The translations under genes were made by a program, and so were the position numbers. From positions 52,987 through 116,986 of the forward strand of contig NZ_CABFKI010000008.1 of the NCBI RefSeq assembly GCF_901764995.1: 64,000 nucleotides of DNA, written 5' to 3'. The stretch comes from Actinobacillus porcinus (GTDB lineage: Bacteria > Pseudomonadota > Gammaproteobacteria > Enterobacterales > Pasteurellaceae). Position 1 is the stretch's first letter. Each line of letters opens with the position of its first letter. This document shows, piece after piece, positions 9,619-20,089 of this stretch. The notes beneath the pieces were generated by a model, which saw only the letters and a list, made by a program, of their open reading frames with translations, did not search any database and had not been told where the DNA came from.

Positions 9619-10320
9619 TTACTGCTCTAACTCAATGGTGGCATGGAGCGTACTTTTCAAGTGTGTGGTACCACTTTCTAATTGCACCGGTTCTGCGCTT
9701 TTTGCTACCGCCACCATTGGCACGCTATCCATGGCGTAATTTCGGGCAAATCCCACATCTTCATTCATTTTAGGGAAATTCAATGTGACAATACGATAAC
9801 CTTTTGCCTGCAGTGTACCCGTTGTGAGTTGTGCTTTTTGACGGAATTTTTCCAACACCGCTTTCGTCATTTCATCTTCCAATTGATGTTGCACCTCTTT
9901 TGACAATTTTGCTTGCACAAAATCAATGGAAAAAAGATCGGAAATGTCGTCAATCACCTGCGAAAGCGCAAAGAAATCCTTGCTTTCCAACACTAAATCC
10001 GCACGTTCAATCCAGCCTGTTTTACGTCCTTTTTCATTATAACGCGCCGAAGTATGACGATTATTTTGCTGAATTTTCACCGCACTTTGCGCCTTAATTT
10101 TTGCCAAGGCTTGATTTAATTTTTCAGAAATATTTTTGTGCAAGGCTTTTAAATCCGTATTTTCTTCTTGAAGAAAAAGACCGACTTGCAAAATATCCAT
10201 CGTCACTTCTTTTTCCACATCTACGGAAAAATTAACGCGCGGCAATTTAGGTTCTTCCGTTTTGTCTTGCGCTAACGCTGTCAACGGCAACGCCAATAAA
10301 ATTAAAAAGAGTTTTTTCAT
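9619..10320 (-). CDS. Secreted SIMPL-domain (DUF541) protein
   Basis: This 233-residue protein has a Sec signal peptide (FLILLALPLTALAQ) and one SIMPL/DUF541 domain, the family of E. coli YggE. YggE is linked to oxidative stress tolerance, but no biochemical activity is firmly assigned. The domain is recognised from the repeated alpha/beta pattern and the C-terminal VPMVAVAKSA...VQLESGTTHLKSTLHATIEL, typical of the family's end. It starts 9 bases after the dgkA stop, so the two are probably cotranscribed. Confidence 0.8.
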   Translation of the reverse strand: MKKLFLILLALPLTALAQDKTEEPKLPRVNFSVDVEKEVTMDILQVGLFLQEENTDLKALHKNISEKLNQALAKIKAQSAVKIQQNNRHTSARYNEKGRKTGWIERADLVLESKDFFALSQVIDDISDLFSIDFVQAKLSKEVQHQLEDEMTKAVLEKFRQKAQLTTGTLQAKGYRIVTLNFPKMNEDVGFARNYAMDSVPMVAVAKSAEPVQLESGTTHLKSTLHATIELEQ

Positions 10321-10329
10321 CCCATTTCC

Positions 10330-10689
10330 TTAAAAGAATAAAACCGCCGCCCAAACCATTGCCAAATTCACCAAGGCAACAAAAACGGCTGCCGAGCCTT
10401 GATCTTTGGCGCGTCCTGATAATTCGTGGCGTTCTGTGCCAATGCGATCAATGGCACATTCCACCGCACTATTGAGCAATTCTGCAATAAGCACAATTAA
10501 ATAAGCCCCGATCATTAAAATCAATTCGATTTTATTGCTTGCCAAGATAAAGGCTAAGGGCACAAGAAAAATCCCGAGCAACACTTCGTGACGAAACGCC
10601 GCTTCATTTTTAAATGCGCTACGCAAACCTTGTAGCGAATATTTGGTTGAGTTAATTAAATGGGTTAAGCCTGTGGTTTTGTATTCCAT
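10330..10689 (-). CDS. dgkA: Diacylglycerol kinase
   Basis: DgkA is a small trimeric inner-membrane kinase that phosphorylates diacylglycerol to phosphatidic acid, recycling lipid released during envelope glycan synthesis. The 119-residue length matches the usual 120 or so. The signature ELLNSAVECAIDRIG is present, followed by H-ELSGRAKDQGSAAVF, and three membrane segments are visible. It is the upstream partner of the SIMPL gene. The double-hairpin repeat at 10711-10761 separates it from relA. Confidence 0.95.
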   Translation of the reverse strand: MEYKTTGLTHLINSTKYSLQGLRSAFKNEAAFRHEVLLGIFLVPLAFILASNKIELILMIGAYLIVLIAELLNSAVECAIDRIGTERHELSGRAKDQGSAAVFVALVNLAMVWAAVLFF

Positions 10690-10710
10690 AAAAAGTCCTA
10701 AATATTGATA

Positions 10711-10761
10711 AACCCTATACGAGCCGTATAGGGTTACTTAATCTGAGCCGCTCTGCGGCTC
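10711..10761 (+). repeat. Dispersed 51-bp double-hairpin element, copy 1
   Basis: A 25-nt palindrome (arms AACCCTATAC and GTATAGGGTT around GAGCC, 10711-10735) is followed by a 9-nt spacer ACTTAATCT. A 17-nt palindrome follows (GAGCCGC, loop TCT, GCGGCTC, 10745-10761). It is identical base for base to 37194-37244. It lies just behind the relA stop and ahead of dgkA. Confidence 0.9.
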
Positions 10762-10765
10762 TGGT

Positions 10766-12988
10766 TTATAACCGTTTTACATCAATCACATCTTCCAGCG
10801 CGGAAAGTCGAGCTAAGATTTTGCTGAGCATTTCTACGTTGTTCAACTGAATCTCTAAATCCATGGTGGCGGTTTGGCGTTTGTTGTCTGAACGACTTGA
10901 AACCCCGGTCACGCTGATTTTTTCATTTGCCAACACAGTCGTAATATCACGCAATAATCCGTTGCGGTCGCTTGCCAAAACGCGGATCATCACATGATAG
11001 GCGGTATGATGATCTTGATTACCCCAACTGGTTTCGACCACACGCTCAGGATGGGCATTCGCCAATTCTGCCAGTTGTTCACAGTCTGCACGGTGAATCG
11101 AAATACCACGTCCTTGGGTGACGTAACCGACAATTTGATCCCCCGGTAAAGGCTGACAACAACGCGCCATACTGTGCATCAAATTATCCACTCCTTCCAC
11201 CACAACATAGCCTTTTTTCTCGGCTTTTTGTTGTGCGTAAATGGCACTTTTTTGGGTGACGTGGCGCAATATTTCATTATCTGCTTCTTGCGCCGTTGGT
11301 TTGACCAACTTACTTTGTAAGAAGTTCATCAACTGATTGAGTTTAATATCACCGCTACCAATACCGTTATACAAATCATCTAAATGCTTCAAGTTATAAC
11401 GTGGCAAAGCCAATTGTTCCGCTTGTTTTAAGGTTAATCCCAAGCGGTTGAGTTCAGCATCAAATTGTTCTTTGCCCAGCGGAATATTTTTATCGCGGTC
11501 AAGTTTTTTGAAAAACGCTGCAATTTTTGACCGCGCTTTTTGCGTATGGGTAAAACCTGAATTTGGGTTTAACCAGTCGCGGCTTGGGTTTGGATTTTTT
11601 TGGGTAATAATTTCTAGCTGATCACCCATTTGCAACTGATAGGTAAAAGGCACAATGCGCCCCGCTACTTTCGCCCCGATACAACGATGCCCCACATCGC
11701 TATGAATGGCGTAGGCAAAATCCAATGGCGTAGAGCCCGTTGGCAAGTCCACCACTTCGCCTTTTGGCGTAAACACATAAACGCGGTCATCAAACACCTG
11801 ACTACGCATTTCATCCACGATTTCCGAACTGCTTGCCATATCATCTTGCCACGCCAACAGTTTACGCAACCAAGAGATTTTTTCTTCGTAAGCAGACATG
11901 GAACCTGTGGTGCCTTCTTTGTATTTCCAGTGTGCCGCGACACCCAACTCTGCATCATCGTGCATTTTTTGCGTACGAATTTGCACTTCAATCGGTTTGT
12001 CACCTTTGCCTAATACTACGGTGTGAATAGATTGGTAGCCGTTGGGTTTTGGATTGGCAATATAATCATCAAATTCTTTGGATAAGTGTTGATATTTGGT
12101 ATGAATAATCCCCAATGCCGTATAACAATCTTGCAAAGTCGGCACTAATACGCGTACGGCGCGAATATCGTATAACCCACTAAATTCCAAGTGTTTTTTC
12201 TGCATTTTGCGCCAAATGCTGTAAATATGTTTTGGACGACCATAAACCGTAGCATTGGTAATACTTTCGCTGAGATAGCCCGATAATTCGGACACAAAAT
12301 CTTGAATATATTGTTCACGATCCAAACGGCGTTCTTTCAACTGTTTGGCAATTTTGAAATATTCGTCAGGTTGCAAATTGCGGAAACAATAATCTTCCAA
12401 TTCCCACTTCAACTGACCAATACCTAAACGATTGGCGAGTGGCGCATAAATATTGGAACATTCTTTGGCGGCGGCAATTTTTTCCGTTTCCGTATAACGC
12501 TTGTCCGCATCGCGAAGATAGGTAATTCGTTCCGCCAGTTTAATAATCACACAACGGAAATCGTCCACCATTGCCAGCAACATACGGCGGATATTGTCCA
12601 CCTGCGAACTATCACCCGATTGACTGGCGTTTAATTGGCGAATATTGTTCATCACCACCACGCCCTTAACGAGCTTACAGATTTTCGCACCAAAATCTTC
12701 TTTCACTTGCTCAATATTCACGATTTTGGCATTCACCACCGGGAACAACATTGCCGCTAATAAGGTATCGCCGTCCATATTCAGGCTATGCAAAATATCC
12801 ACCATTTCCACGCCATCACGCAGATACCAATGGCTATTTAAGAAAAGCTGTTGGGCTTTTTCTTGCGCATAATGCCACGCTCGCACCAAATTTTGTTCCG
12901 TTTCAACAGGCAAATTCAAAGATTGACACCAGTCTGTCACAGCAAAATCTTTTGGGTTTAACAGGTGAGAACAGCGCACAGCAACCAT
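10766..12988 (-). CDS. relA: (p)ppGpp synthetase RelA
   Basis: RelA is the ribosome-associated stringent-response enzyme that makes (p)ppGpp when uncharged tRNA is present. The 740 residues match RelA (744 in E. coli). The N-terminal HD hydrolase domain is degenerate: the HD pair is absent around SLNMDGDTLLAAMLFP. The synthetase domain has GRPKHIYSIWRKM and EFDDYIANPKPNGYQSIHT, with the EFDD signature of monofunctional RelA. TGS (VYVFTPKGEVVDLPTGST), zinc-finger (MARCCQPLPGD) and ACT domains follow. It is the last gene of recO-rlmD-relA and lies 9 bases from rlmD. Confidence 0.97.
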   Translation of the reverse strand: MVAVRCSHLLNPKDFAVTDWCQSLNLPVETEQNLVRAWHYAQEKAQQLFLNSHWYLRDGVEMVDILHSLNMDGDTLLAAMLFPVVNAKIVNIEQVKEDFGAKICKLVKGVVVMNNIRQLNASQSGDSSQVDNIRRMLLAMVDDFRCVIIKLAERITYLRDADKRYTETEKIAAAKECSNIYAPLANRLGIGQLKWELEDYCFRNLQPDEYFKIAKQLKERRLDREQYIQDFVSELSGYLSESITNATVYGRPKHIYSIWRKMQKKHLEFSGLYDIRAVRVLVPTLQDCYTALGIIHTKYQHLSKEFDDYIANPKPNGYQSIHTVVLGKGDKPIEVQIRTQKMHDDAELGVAAHWKYKEGTTGSMSAYEEKISWLRKLLAWQDDMASSSEIVDEMRSQVFDDRVYVFTPKGEVVDLPTGSTPLDFAYAIHSDVGHRCIGAKVAGRIVPFTYQLQMGDQLEIITQKNPNPSRDWLNPNSGFTHTQKARSKIAAFFKKLDRDKNIPLGKEQFDAELNRLGLTLKQAEQLALPRYNLKHLDDLYNGIGSGDIKLNQLMNFLQSKLVKPTAQEADNEILRHVTQKSAIYAQQKAEKKGYVVVEGVDNLMHSMARCCQPLPGDQIVGYVTQGRGISIHRADCEQLAELANAHPERVVETSWGNQDHHTAYHVMIRVLASDRNGLLRDITTVLANEKISVTGVSSRSDNKRQTATMDLEIQLNNVEMLSKILARLSALEDVIDVKRL

Positions 12989-12997
12989 AAAACGTCC

Positions 12998-14326
12998 TTA
13001 TTCTTTTCGTTCAAATAATGAGATACTTTCGAGATGACCTGTATTTGGGAACATATCAACCATCGCCACTTTCGCCAACCGATAACCTGAGTTTAGCAGA
13101 ATTTCCGCATCACGCACCAAGGTCGCCGGATTGCAGGAAACATAAAGTATTTTTTCTGCTTCCAGTTCCACTAACGCGCTCAAGGCAAATGACGCGCCGC
13201 TACGGGGCGGATCAAGCAAAATCTTATTAAATTTTTGTTTTGCCCAAGGCTGTTGTGCAAAAGATTGATCCAAATCCGCTTGATAAAATTCGACATTCAA
13301 ACACCCGTTTTGTTCAGCGTTTGCCTTCGACTTTTCCACCATGTCCCAAACACCTTCAACGCCCACCGCACTTTGCACGTAACGACTTAAAGGAAGCGTA
13401 AAATTCCCCATTCCACAAAACAAATCCAACACCCGATCTTCAGGGGTCAAGGCTAACCAATCCAAGGCCGTTTGAACCATCTTCTGATTAAGCGGCGCGT
13501 TGACTTGAATAAAATCACGAATATCAAAATTTAAACGCAACCCATTCAATTGATAAAAAGGCAACTCACCACAAAGATGTTGAATTTGCGTATTATCTTG
13601 CACAAACAAACTCAACGCATGTTGCGCGGCAAACGCCATTAACAAAGCGTGGTCTGCTTCTGACAAGTTTTGTGTCACACGTAACAACATCGCCACCCCA
13701 TTATCCGCCGACACGAGTTCCATGTGTCCCACGGATTTAGGTTGACCAAATTGCATAAAAAGTGCGGTTAATTTAGGCAGTAAATTATTCAATACAGGCT
13801 CAATCACATCACAATGATCAACCGCCACAATCTGTGACGATCCCTTCTGACGAAAGCCAATCTCAAGTTTCTTGGTTTTTGTATTGAATAACATACTCAA
13901 GCGAGCGCGGCGGCGATACCCCCATTGTTCTCCCACAATCATCGGCATCAGCTCAACATCTGCCTGCAAATTTTGCAGCCGCCGGAATAAGGATTTTTGC
14001 TTGGCGAAACGTTGCATTTCAACGGGAATATGCTGAGACTGACAACCGCCACAAACCCCATAAAAAGCACATTTAGGCGTTTGACGCACCGCACTTGCCG
14101 ACAAAATCTTTTGTACCACCGCCAAACCGTATTGACGTTTTTCTTCCGTCACACGCATTTGAACCCGTTCTGTCGGCAACGCATTTTCCACAAACCACGT
14201 TTTCCCTTGGATTTTTGCCACGCCTAACCCTTGATAATCAAGATCAACAATGTCCACCACCTGATTTTGTGAAGAAAAGTGCGGTGCTTTTTTGGTTGGT
14301 TTTTGAGAAGTGTAGAATAATGCCAT
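12998..14326 (-). CDS. rlmD: 23S rRNA (uracil-1939-C5) methyltransferase RlmD
   Basis: RlmD (RumA) methylates U1939 of 23S rRNA using SAM. The 442-residue protein has an N-terminal TRAM domain (VVDIVDLDYQGLGVAKI). An iron-sulfur cysteine set follows (CAFYGVCGGC near 90, plus a Cys in VDHCDV). The Rossmann methyltransferase domain has LDLFCGMGNFTLPLS, and the catalytic Cys is in ILYVSCNPATLVRD. Its ATG overlaps the recO stop by one base (TAATG), which implies translational coupling. Confidence 0.96.
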   Translation of the reverse strand: MALFYTSQKPTKKAPHFSSQNQVVDIVDLDYQGLGVAKIQGKTWFVENALPTERVQMRVTEEKRQYGLAVVQKILSASAVRQTPKCAFYGVCGGCQSQHIPVEMQRFAKQKSLFRRLQNLQADVELMPMIVGEQWGYRRRARLSMLFNTKTKKLEIGFRQKGSSQIVAVDHCDVIEPVLNNLLPKLTALFMQFGQPKSVGHMELVSADNGVAMLLRVTQNLSEADHALLMAFAAQHALSLFVQDNTQIQHLCGELPFYQLNGLRLNFDIRDFIQVNAPLNQKMVQTALDWLALTPEDRVLDLFCGMGNFTLPLSRYVQSAVGVEGVWDMVEKSKANAEQNGCLNVEFYQADLDQSFAQQPWAKQKFNKILLDPPRSGASFALSALVELEAEKILYVSCNPATLVRDAEILLNSGYRLAKVAMVDMFPNTGHLESISLFERKE

Positions 14327-15051
14327 TATTTTAAATGTAATATGTTTTGAGTGAATAATTCTCGACTTTTCAAGGGTTTATTGCCCAAATAAGGCTTTAA
14401 CGCAATCCGCGTAAACCGCTTTGCCGCCTGCAAAACCGAAGGCTCTCGAAAATCTTGCGCATCAAAAGCCAACAACTCGCGACCATAAAAGGTCAAATTA
14501 TCCTTAATCAAAGACGCAATAAATCCTTTTTCTTCACGATAACGATAAGTCATTTCGCTATCTACAGGCAACCCCGAACCGGCACAATGGGTAAAACTCA
14601 CCCCATAACCTAGGGTTTGTAACAACTGAAATTCAAAGGTACGCAAGGCAGGCTCAACGAAATCTTCTGCCGCCAAACGGGTCAAACAACATAAATAATC
14701 TTGAAATAACACCCCATTCGGCGTTTCAGGCTCGATTACCCGACACAGCAATTCATTCACATAAAAACCACTAAACAACGCCGTTTGTTGCAACGGCAAC
14801 GCAATGGATGCCGGTTCCGCTTTGGTCAAAATCTTTAAACTGCCTTTTCCTGACCAACGCAACAACAAAGGGGTAAAAGGTTGCAGCACACTCTTCCACG
14901 CCGAACGCTTCGCACGCGCCCCTTTCGCAAGCACAGTCAACCGCCCCGTTTCTTCCGTAAACAGATCCACCAACAAACTTGTTTCACTATACGCCTTACG
15001 GTGCAACACAAACCCGCGCTGGAAATTTTCAATGGTCACGTAAATTGTCAA
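14326..15051 (-). CDS. recO: DNA repair protein RecO
   Basis: RecO is the RecF-pathway mediator that loads RecA on SSB-coated DNA and anneals strands. The 241-residue length is that of E. coli RecO (242). The N-terminal OB fold ([22 protein letters not shown] and [15 protein letters not shown]) is clear. The C-terminal helical region is also typical, including [15 protein letters not shown]. It is the promoter-proximal gene of recO-rlmD-relA. Confidence 0.95.
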   Translation of the reverse strand: MTIYVTIENFQRGFVLHRKAYSETSLLVDLFTEETGRLTVLAKGARAKRSAWKSVLQPFTPLLLRWSGKGSLKILTKAEPASIALPLQQTALFSGFYVNELLCRVIEPETPNGVLFQDYLCCLTRLAAEDFVEPALRTFEFQLLQTLGYGVSFTHCAGSGLPVDSEMTYRYREEKGFIASLIKDNLTFYGRELLAFDAQDFREPSVLQAAKRFTRIALKPYLGNKPLKSRELFTQNILHLK

Positions 15052-15163
15052 TGATGCGATTAAAAAGTCGGGGTATTCTAACAGAAAATTGACCGCACTT
15101 TTAGCATTATCTTAAATAAGATATACCCATAATCTTCAAGTAATCTTCGCTAAAAATAAATTT

Positions 15164-15179
15164 TGTGATCCACTTCACA
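15164..15179. promoter_or_regulatory. CRP site of the ribose operon
   Basis: TGTGATCCACTTCACA is a perfect TGTGA-N6-TCACA CRP palindrome. It lies 124 bases upstream of rbsD, and catabolite activation of ribose uptake is expected in this family. Confidence 0.85.
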
Positions 15180-15239
15180 GAACAAGAAAAAATCGATTTT
15201 ATTTTTTATTGTTTTCCGTTATTTTGCGTAAAAAACGTT

Positions 15240-15255
15240 ATCGAAACGTTTCGAT
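15240..15255. promoter_or_regulatory. RbsR operator palindrome
   Basis: ATCGAAACGTTTCGAT is a perfect 16-bp palindrome centred 40 bases upstream of rbsD. It shares the CGAAACGTTTCG core of the E. coli RbsR operator. The repressor gene rbsR is the last gene of the operon, giving autoregulation. Confidence 0.85.
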
Positions 15256-15287
15256 GGGCAGGAAAATAATATAAAGGAGCGTAAAAA

Positions 15288-15707
15288 GTGAAAAAAACGA
15301 CAATTTTAAATGCTCAACTTTCTCATGCTATTGCGACCCTTGGGCATACCGATATGATCACAATTTGTGATGCGGGATTACCTATTCCTGAATTTGTGGA
15401 GCGCATTGATTTAGCGTTAACCAAAAGTATTCCTTGTTTTCTTGACACGCTTTATGCCACCACCAGCGAAATGTTTGTAGAACGTGCTATTTTGGCGGAT
15501 GAGATTAAACAAAAAAATCCACAAATTTTGACCGCACTTTTAGCGCATTTGAGCGAATTGGAAAAAGCGCAAGGCAATAACATTCCTGTGGAATATATTT
15601 CCCATGAAGAATTCAAAAAACTGAGCCATGAATCCAAAGCGATTGTGCGTTCTGGGGAATGTTCGCCTTATGCGAATATTATTTTAGTGTCCGGTGTGCC
15701 ATTTTAG
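15288..15707 (+). CDS. rbsD: D-ribose pyranase RbsD
   Basis: RbsD converts beta-ribopyranose to ribofuranose for RbsK. The 139-residue protein has the active-site histidine in [17 protein letters not shown] and the C-terminal [17 protein letters not shown] that is characteristic of the RbsD/FucU family. AAAGGAG precedes the ATG. It opens the rbsDACBKR operon, directly downstream of the CRP and RbsR sites. Confidence 0.97.
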   Translation: MKKTTILNAQLSHAIATLGHTDMITICDAGLPIPEFVERIDLALTKSIPCFLDTLYATTSEMFVERAILADEIKQKNPQILTALLAHLSELEKAQGNNIPVEYISHEEFKKLSHESKAIVRSGECSPYANIILVSGVPF

Positions 15708-15716
15708 GACGATGTT

Positions 15717-17213
15717 ATGGAACGAGAAACACTCTTAAAAATTAGTGGTGTCGATAAATCTTTCCCTGGTGTGAAAGCATTAAGTAATGCCTGTTTATCT
15801 GTTTATGCCGGTCGTGCTATGGCATTAATGGGGGAAAATGGCGCGGGTAAGTCAACATTAATGAAAGTGCTGACAGGGATTTATAGTAAAGATGCAGGCA
15901 CGATTGAATATCTTGGTCAGCAAGTGGCATTCAAAGGCCCGAAAAACTCGCAAGAAGCGGGTATCAGTATTATTCATCAAGAATTAAATTTGGTGGGTAA
16001 TTTAACCATTGCTGAAAATATCTTCTTAGGTCGCGAATTTACTACGCCTTTTGGATCTATCGATTGGAAAAAAATGCACGCAGAAGCGGATAAACTGTTA
16101 GCGCGTTTAAATGTTCCTCATAGTAGCCATCAACTTTGCTCAGAATTGTCCATTGGCGAGCAACAAATGGTGGAAATTGCCAAAGCCTTAAGTTTTGAAA
16201 GCAAAGTCATCATTATGGATGAACCAACGGATGCATTAACAGATACGGAAACCGAAGCCTTATTCAAGGTTATTCGCGAGTTAAAAGCGGAGAAACGGGG
16301 CATTGTTTATATTTCACATCGAATTAAAGAAATTTTTGAAATTTGTGATGATGTGACGGTTTTACGCGATGGGCAATTTATCGGTGAAGTGGCCGTTGCG
16401 GAATTAACGGAAGATCGTTTGATTGAAATGATGGTTGGACGCCGTCTTGATGAGCAATATCCCCATGTTGATGTTCCTGAAGGCGAAGTTCGTTTAGAAG
16501 TTAATCAGCTCTCCGGTAGTGGTGTGCACAACGTGAGCTTTACATTGCGTGCAGGTGAAATTTTAGGCATTTCAGGATTAATGGGCGCAGGACGCACAGA
16601 ATTAATGAAAGTGCTTTATGGTGCGTTGCCTAAAGAAAGTGGTGAAGTGCGGTTAAATGGGAAAACGATTTCAAATGATTGTCCGCAAGACGGCTTGAAT
16701 AATGGCATTGTTTATATTTCAGAAGATCGTAAGGGCGATGGTTTAATTTTAGGGATGTCGGTAAAAGAAAATATGTCGCTGACTGCCTTAGATCATTTTT
16801 CAAAAGCTTGCCGTATTCGTCACGATGCGGAGCAACTTGTCGTAGATGATTTTATCTTAATGTTCAATATCAAAACCCCAAGTCGTGATCAGCAAATTGG
16901 TTTACTTTCAGGGGGAAACCAACAGAAAGTGGCGATTGCAAAAGGGTTGATGACCCGTCCTAATGTCTTAATTCTAGATGAACCTACACGTGGCGTTGAT
17001 GTTGGGGCGAAAAAAGAAATTTACCAACTCATTAATAAATTTAAACAAGATGGCTTGAGTATCATTATTGTGTCATCAGAAATGCCTGAAGTGTTGGGAA
17101 TGTCCGACCGCATATTAGTAATGCGCGAAGGGCGAATTAGTGGTGAATTTTCTCGCGAAGACGCGACACAAGAAAAATTACTTGCCGCTGCAATTGGTAA
17201 AAGTGCGGTTTAA
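15717..17213 (+). CDS. rbsA: Ribose ABC transporter ATP-binding protein RbsA
   Basis: RbsA is the double-ATPase subunit of the high-affinity ribose importer. The 498 residues hold two nucleotide-binding domains. The first has Walker [10 protein letters not shown] near 40, signature [15 protein letters not shown] and Walker B VIIMDEP. The second half has the degenerate P-loop [11 protein letters not shown] and signature [15 protein letters not shown], typical of carbohydrate-uptake CUT2 ATPases. It starts 9 bases after rbsD and is followed by rbsC 15 bases on. Confidence 0.97.
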   Translation: MERETLLKISGVDKSFPGVKALSNACLSVYAGRAMALMGENGAGKSTLMKVLTGIYSKDAGTIEYLGQQVAFKGPKNSQEAGISIIHQELNLVGNLTIAENIFLGREFTTPFGSIDWKKMHAEADKLLARLNVPHSSHQLCSELSIGEQQMVEIAKALSFESKVIIMDEPTDALTDTETEALFKVIRELKAEKRGIVYISHRIKEIFEICDDVTVLRDGQFIGEVAVAELTEDRLIEMMVGRRLDEQYPHVDVPEGEVRLEVNQLSGSGVHNVSFTLRAGEILGISGLMGAGRTELMKVLYGALPKESGEVRLNGKTISNDCPQDGLNNGIVYISEDRKGDGLILGMSVKENMSLTALDHFSKACRIRHDAEQLVVDDFILMFNIKTPSRDQQIGLLSGGNQQKVAIAKGLMTRPNVLILDEPTRGVDVGAKKEIYQLINKFKQDGLSIIIVSSEMPEVLGMSDRILVMREGRISGEFSREDATQEKLLAAAIGKSAV

Positions 17214-17228
17214 ACTGACGGAGTTTTT

Positions 17229-18194
17229 ATGAGTACGCAAAATACGTTCAAATTAGGCAAATTCTTACTTGAACAACGTTCTATTGTGGCGTTATTGGTT
17301 CTGATTGCCATTGTTTCATTTATCAACCCTGATTTTTTCTCGATTGATAATATTCTCAATATTCTTCGCCAAACATCGGTGAATGCGATTATTGCGGTGG
17401 GAATGACATTCGTGATTTTAATTGCAGGGATCGATTTATCTGTCGGCTCTGTATTAGCATTGACCGGCGCGATTGCAGCATCACTTGTAGGCAGTGAATA
17501 TCCGATTTTATTGGTAATACCTGCAGTTTTAGTACTAGGTACATTACTCGGCGGTATTAGTGGCGCCATTGTGGCAAAAGGGAAAGTTCAAGCCTTTATC
17601 GCGACCTTAGTGACGATGACATTATTACGTGGTGTGACCATGGTTTATACCGATGGTCGTCCAATTAGTACAGGCTTTTCCGATGCCGCCGATCAGTTTG
17701 CATTTTTAGGAACAGGCTATTTATTAGGAATTCCTGTGCCAATTTGGTTAATGGCCATTGTTTTTGCGGTGGCTTGGTACATTTTAAAACACACCCGAAT
17801 TGGACGTTATATTTATGCCTTAGGGGGCAATGAAGCCGCAACGCAACTTTCAGGGATTAATGTCAATAAAATCAAAGTATTTGTTTTTGCTGTCAGCGGT
17901 TTCTTGTCTGCCTTAGCGGGTTTGATCGTGACTTCACGTCTATCATCAGCACAACCTACAGCCGGCGTTTCTTATGAATTAGACGCGATTGCTGCGGTCG
18001 TTGTTGGCGGAACAAGTTTAATGGGCGGTAAAGGGCGCGTTATGGGAACCCTTATCGGTGCCTTAATTATTGGTTTCCTAAATAACGCATTAAATTTATT
18101 AGATATTTCATCTTATTACCAAATGATTGCTAAAGCGTTAGTGATTTTAGTGGCGGTACTCGCAGACAATTATCTTGGTAGTAAAAAAGTATAA
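17229..18194 (+). CDS. rbsC: Ribose ABC transporter permease RbsC
   Basis: RbsC is the inner-membrane permease of the ribose importer. The 321 residues contain 8-10 hydrophobic segments and the CUT2 permease signature (GMTFVILIAGIDLSVGSVLAL early, and VVVGGTSLMGGKGRVMGTLIG late). A GACGGAG ribosome site precedes the ATG. It matches E. coli RbsC in length and lies between rbsA and rbsB. Confidence 0.97.
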   Translation: MSTQNTFKLGKFLLEQRSIVALLVLIAIVSFINPDFFSIDNILNILRQTSVNAIIAVGMTFVILIAGIDLSVGSVLALTGAIAASLVGSEYPILLVIPAVLVLGTLLGGISGAIVAKGKVQAFIATLVTMTLLRGVTMVYTDGRPISTGFSDAADQFAFLGTGYLLGIPVPIWLMAIVFAVAWYILKHTRIGRYIYALGGNEAATQLSGINVNKIKVFVFAVSGFLSALAGLIVTSRLSSAQPTAGVSYELDAIAAVVVGGTSLMGGKGRVMGTLIGALIIGFLNNALNLLDISSYYQMIAKALVILVAVLADNYLGSKKV

Positions 18195-19091
<897 letters not shown>

Positions 19092-19104
19092 TGAGTTAAC
19101 TCAA

Positions 19105-19124
19105 AGGGCGTATATTTACGCCCT
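19105..19124 (+). terminator. Intra-operon hairpin between rbsB and rbsK
   Basis: AGGGCGTA and TACGCCCT form an 8-bp perfect stem with a 4-nt loop, followed by ATTTTT. It sits in the 53-base gap between rbsB and rbsK. It may act as a partial terminator or a 3-prime stabiliser that sets high RbsB and low RbsK/RbsR levels. Confidence 0.7.
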
Positions 19125-19144
19125 ATTTTTACCAAGGTCACATT

Positions 19145-20077
19145 ATGAAAAAACTCACAATTCTAGGCAGTATTAACGCAGATCATGTGATTTCTGTACC
19201 GCACTTTGCTAAACCTGGGGAAACGCTCACAGGCTCGGATTACCATATTGCTTATGGTGGCAAGGGGGCAAATCAGGCGGTGGCGGCGGCGCGTTTGTGC
19301 GATAAATCGACAACAGCCATTAGCTTTATTGGTTGTATTGGAGCGGATGGCATTGGGCGAACGATGAAACAAGCCTTTGCGGATGACGGTATTCATGTTG
19401 CGCCTATTTTGGAAAAACCAGGGCAAACCACAGGCATTGCGATGATCCAAGTGGCGGCGAGCGGTGAGAATAGTATTGTGATTTCAGCCGGTGCTAATGG
19501 AAGTTTGGATGAAGCACAAGTGGCGCAGTTTGCCGATGAAATCACGCAAGCGGATGCCTTGCTGATGCAACTTGAAACGCCCTTGCCGGCTATTATTAAA
19601 GCCGCCCAATTAGCAAAAGCCCATGGCACAAAAGTCGTGTTAAATCCTGCACCAGCACGGAGTTTACCTGATGAATTATTACGCCAAATCGACATTATCA
19701 CCCCGAATGAAACAGAAACGGAAATTTTGACGGGTGTTACCGTGACAGATGAACAAAGTGCGGTTAAAGCGGCGCAAGTTTTTCACCAAAAAGGCATTGC
19801 GATGGTGTTGATTACCTTAGGCTCAAAAGGTGTGTATGTTAGCGAAAACGGGAAGGGCGAAATTGTGTCAGGTTTTCGGGTTAATGCCGTGGACACCACG
19901 GCGGCAGGAGATACCTTTAACGGCGCATTTTTAACCGCACTTTTAGACGGAAAAACCACCTTCGAAGCCATTAAATTTGCTCACGCAGCGGCGGCGATTA
20001 GCGTGACGCGCAAAGGGGCGCAACCGTCTATTCCGTCAAGACAGGAAGCCTTGGATTTTTTGGCTCAGCAACATTAG
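19145..20077 (+). CDS. rbsK: Ribokinase RbsK
   Basis: RbsK phosphorylates ribose to ribose-5-phosphate with ATP, feeding the pentose phosphate pathway (transaldolase lies at 40929-41882). The 310-residue PfkB-family protein has the N-terminal signature AYGGKGANQAVAAARL near 40. The catalytic loop is DTTAAGDTFNGAF near 255, with the catalytic Asp in AAGD. The DTxAAGD form, rather than DTxGAGD, is also that of E. coli RbsK. It begins after the intra-operon hairpin and precedes rbsR by 12 bases. Confidence 0.96.
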   Translation: MKKLTILGSINADHVISVPHFAKPGETLTGSDYHIAYGGKGANQAVAAARLCDKSTTAISFIGCIGADGIGRTMKQAFADDGIHVAPILEKPGQTTGIAMIQVAASGENSIVISAGANGSLDEAQVAQFADEITQADALLMQLETPLPAIIKAAQLAKAHGTKVVLNPAPARSLPDELLRQIDIITPNETETEILTGVTVTDEQSAVKAAQVFHQKGIAMVLITLGSKGVYVSENGKGEIVSGFRVNAVDTTAAGDTFNGAFLTALLDGKTTFEAIKFAHAAAAISVTRKGAQPSIPSRQEALDFLAQQH

Positions 20078-20089
20078 AGTTTTGAACTT

